From positions 1,178,001 to 1,242,000 of the forward strand of contig CAVVAE010000004.1 in NCBI GenBank assembly GCA_963746185.1: 64,000 nucleotides of DNA, read 5' to 3'. The notes under the pieces were generated by a model. The model ran no database searches. It saw only the letters and a program-made list of their open reading frames with translations, and had not been told where the DNA came from. Origin of the DNA: CAVVAE01 sp963746185. GTDB lineage: Bacteria; Actinomycetota; Actinomycetes; Propionibacteriales; Nocardioidaceae. Position numbers and translations under genes: made by a program. Shown piece after piece: positions 62,249-64,000 of the stretch (positions are counted from its first letter, which is position 1; each line of letters opens with the position of its first letter).

Positions 62249-62629
62249 ATGGAACTCGTTCAGGTGGCGCAGCGGGTGGAAGACCTCGACCGGGCAGAAG
62301 CGTTCTACGCGGAGCTGCTCGGTGCGCGCTCGGCTGCCAAGTTCGACCCTCCCGGGCTGGTCTTCTTCACCCTCGGACCAACCCGACTGCTCCTCGACCG
62401 TGTTGCACCGTCGGCGTTGCTCTATCTCGGCGTACCTGATGTCCGCGAGACCGCCGAGGCCTTGAGGTCCCGTGGCGTGGAGATTGAAGGCGAGCCGCAC
62501 GTGATCTTCAGCCACACCGATGACGTGATCGGCCCCGCAGGCACCGATGAGTGGATGGCTTTCATCAAGGACAGCGAAGGCAACACGGTCGGCCTGGTCA
62601 GCCACACGGACTCCGCGCCGGCGACCTGA
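62249..62629 (+). CDS. VOC family (glyoxalase/bleomycin resistance superfamily) protein
   Basis: 126 aa, one VOC unit. It begins ELVQVAQRVEDLDRAEAFYAELLG and has YLGVPDVRETAEALRSRGVE and the end segment AFIKDSEGNTVGLVSH with the conserved metal-site Glu. A methylmalonyl-CoA epimerase-like or glyoxalase-like role is possible; no substrate can be assigned. ATG 62249 has GAGAGGA upstream. Probably regulated by the divergent MarR. Confidence 0.88.
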   Translation: MELVQVAQRVEDLDRAEAFYAELLGARSAAKFDPPGLVFFTLGPTRLLLDRVAPSALLYLGVPDVRETAEALRSRGVEIEGEPHVIFSHTDDVIGPAGTDEWMAFIKDSEGNTVGLVSHTDSAPAT

Positions 62630-62645
62630 CGCCAGACATGTCGAA

Positions 62646-62671
62646 GCCCCGCCTGCCGGGACGGACGGGGC
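62646..62671. terminator. Terminator candidate between the VOC gene and ino1
   Basis: GCCCCG (62646-62651) pairs with CGGGGC (62666-62671) around a 14 nt loop between two convergent genes. The rest of the gap holds nothing else recognisable. Confidence 0.4.
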
Positions 62672-62717
62672 CTCGAGTTCGTGGCGACAGGGGTCGCCGC
62701 TGCTTCTTGTGGTGGGT

Positions 62718-63797
62718 TTACCTCTCGACGTCACCGCGGATGAATGCTTCGACGGAAGCGCGACCCTCGTCGTCGGGGCGTTGAACCGGTGGAGACTTCA
62801 TCAGGTAGGACGACGCCGCGAGGAGCGCTCCACCAATGCCGCGGTCCTTGGCGATCTTCGCCGCCCGAATCGCGTCGATGATGATGCCGGCGGAGTTGGG
62901 GGAGTCCCAGACCTCGAGCTTGTACTCCATGTTGAGAGGTACGTTGCCGAACGCGCGACCCTCGAGGCGGACGTAGGCCCACTTGCGGTCATCAAGCCAC
63001 TGGACGTAGTCCGACGGTCCGATGTGCACGTTCTTGGCGCCGAGGTCGTGGTCGATGTTGGACGTCACGGACTGCGTCTTGGAGATCTTCTTCGACTCAA
63101 GCCGATCACGCTCGAGCATGTTCTTGAAGTCCATGTTGCCGCCGACGTTGAGCTGGTAGGTGCGGTCGAGCACGACGCCGCGGTCCTGGAACAGCTTGGC
63201 CAGCACGCGGTGGGTGATCGTGGCCCCTACCTGGGACTTGATGTCGTCGCCGATGATCGGCACACCGGCGTCCTCGAATTTCTTGGCCCACACAGGGTCA
63301 GACGCGATGAACACGGGCAACGCGTTGACGAACGCCACGCCGGCGTCGATCGCGCACTGCGCGTAGAACTTGTCGGCGTTCTCCGAACCCACAGGGAGGT
63401 AGGAGACCAACACGTCAGCTTTGGTTTCCTTGAGCACCGAGACGATGTCGACGGGCTTGGCGTCGCTCTCGTCGATCGTCTCGCGGTAGTACTTCCCGAG
63501 GCCGTCGAGCGTATGGCCGCGTTGGACGGTGATGCCGGTAGGCGCCACGTCACAGATCTTGATGGTGTTGTTCTCACTGGCCGTGGTGGCATCAGCGAGG
63601 TCGAAGCCGACCTTCTTCGCGTCGACGTCGAACGCCGCCACGAACTCGATGTCGCGGACGTGATAGTCGCCGAACTGAACATGCATCAGTCCGGGGACGG
63701 CCCCCGACGGGTCGGCGTCCTGGTAGTAGTGAACGCCTTGGATCAGTGACGTCGCGCAGTTGCCGACGCCAACGATGGCTACACGAACCGAGCCCAT
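62718..63797 (-). CDS. ino1: Inositol-3-phosphate synthase
   Basis: 359 aa actinobacterial type. N-terminal NAD-binding VAIVGVGNCATSLIQGVHYY, then DCVR-like FDVDAKKVGFDL, NALPVFIASDPVWAKKFEDAG, GDDIKSQVGATITHR and NVGGNMDFKNM with conserved Lys residues. It makes 1L-myo-inositol 1-phosphate from glucose 6-phosphate, the first step to mycothiol and phosphatidylinositol in Actinobacteria. ATG 63797 follows the PadR stop by 10 bp with AGGAGAG upstream; the frame to 63905 overlaps the PadR gene. Confidence 0.95.
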   Translation of the reverse strand: MGSVRVAIVGVGNCATSLIQGVHYYQDADPSGAVPGLMHVQFGDYHVRDIEFVAAFDVDAKKVGFDLADATTASENNTIKICDVAPTGITVQRGHTLDGLGKYYRETIDESDAKPVDIVSVLKETKADVLVSYLPVGSENADKFYAQCAIDAGVAFVNALPVFIASDPVWAKKFEDAGVPIIGDDIKSQVGATITHRVLAKLFQDRGVVLDRTYQLNVGGNMDFKNMLERDRLESKKISKTQSVTSNIDHDLGAKNVHIGPSDYVQWLDDRKWAYVRLEGRAFGNVPLNMEYKLEVWDSPNSAGIIIDAIRAAKIAKDRGIGGALLAASSYLMKSPPVQRPDDEGRASVEAFIRGDVER

Positions 63798-63807
63798 TCG
63801 GCTCTCC

Positions 63808-64000
63808 TCATTCCCGGTTGTCCGCAACCGACGGGGTTCCGTCGGCGCTGCTGGTGGTTGGTACGTCGGTCGCGTCAACGGCGCTCGCGACCGGGGTTTG
63901 TGCAACCCGCTCGCTGTCGATGAGCTCCGTCAGCCAGCGGACTTCGCGCTCCACTGACTCCAGACCGTGCCGCTGCAGTTCAAGGGTGTAGGCGTTGACC
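63808..64000 (-). CDS. PadR family regulator, C-terminal part
   Basis: Partial gene running off the right edge. The visible 63 residues begin VNAYTLELQRHGLESVEREV, then RWLTELIDSE, a helix typical of the PadR C-terminal dimerisation domain (Vir_C_2), followed by a Thr/Ser/Asp-rich tail. A PadR regulator directly upstream of ino1 is a conserved actinobacterial pairing, so control of inositol or mycothiol synthesis is likely (inference). Confidence 0.7.
   Translation of the reverse strand, partial: VNAYTLELQRHGLESVEREVRWLTELIDSERVAQTPVASAVDATDVPTTSSADGTPSVADNRE

Overview
This 64 kb window is the replication-origin region of a high-GC actinobacterial chromosome. The backbone order rpmH-rnpA-yidD-yidC-jag-rsmG-parA-parB facing right, and dnaA-dnaN-gnd-recF-dciA-gyrB-gyrA-DUF3566-tRNA facing left, is the classic actinobacterial oriC block. 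The fhaA-fhaB-pstP-rodA-pbpA-pknA-pknB-crgA cell-division block, the trxA/trxB-sigM-pseudokinase-murJ-DUF6049-cca block and the padR-ino1 pair support this. The exact taxon is inference: gene content fits Propionibacteriales/Nocardioidaceae-like organisms. No rRNA operon, prophage, transposase or CRISPR array was seen.

Left arm (1-22 kb): a frame-broken PLP decarboxylase; a TetR regulator divergent from a five-gene operon of small envelope proteins (YtxH-like, holin-like DUF1469, DUF3618, YihY, DUF4235), with two matching palindromes between them; an Otr(A)/Tet(M)-type ribosomal protection GTPase preceded by an overlapping leader ORF; tRNA-Leu; then the division/peptidoglycan signalling operon. 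After crgA come a rhomboid protease, a cyclophilin, DUF3817, SURF1 and an unknown lipoprotein.

Middle (22-43 kb): two paralogous secreted GH26-like glycosidases, each behind its own c-di-AMP (ydaO/yuaA) riboswitch; tRNA-Ala, a 43-codon DLW-39 gene, tRNA-Ile; the gyrase and replication genes; DnaA boxes on both sides of dnaA; and two parS sites embedded in rsmG and parA. Genes left of dnaA mostly run leftward and genes right of it rightward, as expected for bidirectional replication from about 35.5-37.9 kb.

Right arm (43-64 kb): a GNAT enzyme, an ArsR-MFS pair, a small secreted protein, a Ddl-like ligase, an aminotransferase, the thioredoxin system, sigM with its anti-sigma factor, a free-standing pseudokinase, murJ, DUF6049, CCA-adding enzyme, an MFS transporter, a HemK-like methyltransferase, MarR/VOC, inositol-1-phosphate synthase and the end of a PadR regulator.

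Three genes (decarboxylase, pknA, murJ) carry four +1 frameshifts in total. Each is repaired by removing one base, and murJ is normally essential, so sequence error is more likely than gene decay. The most interesting signals are the paired c-di-AMP riboswitch/GH26-like units, the leader ORF on the ribosomal-protection gene, a DnaA-box cluster beside crgA, and the pseudokinase separated from murJ.
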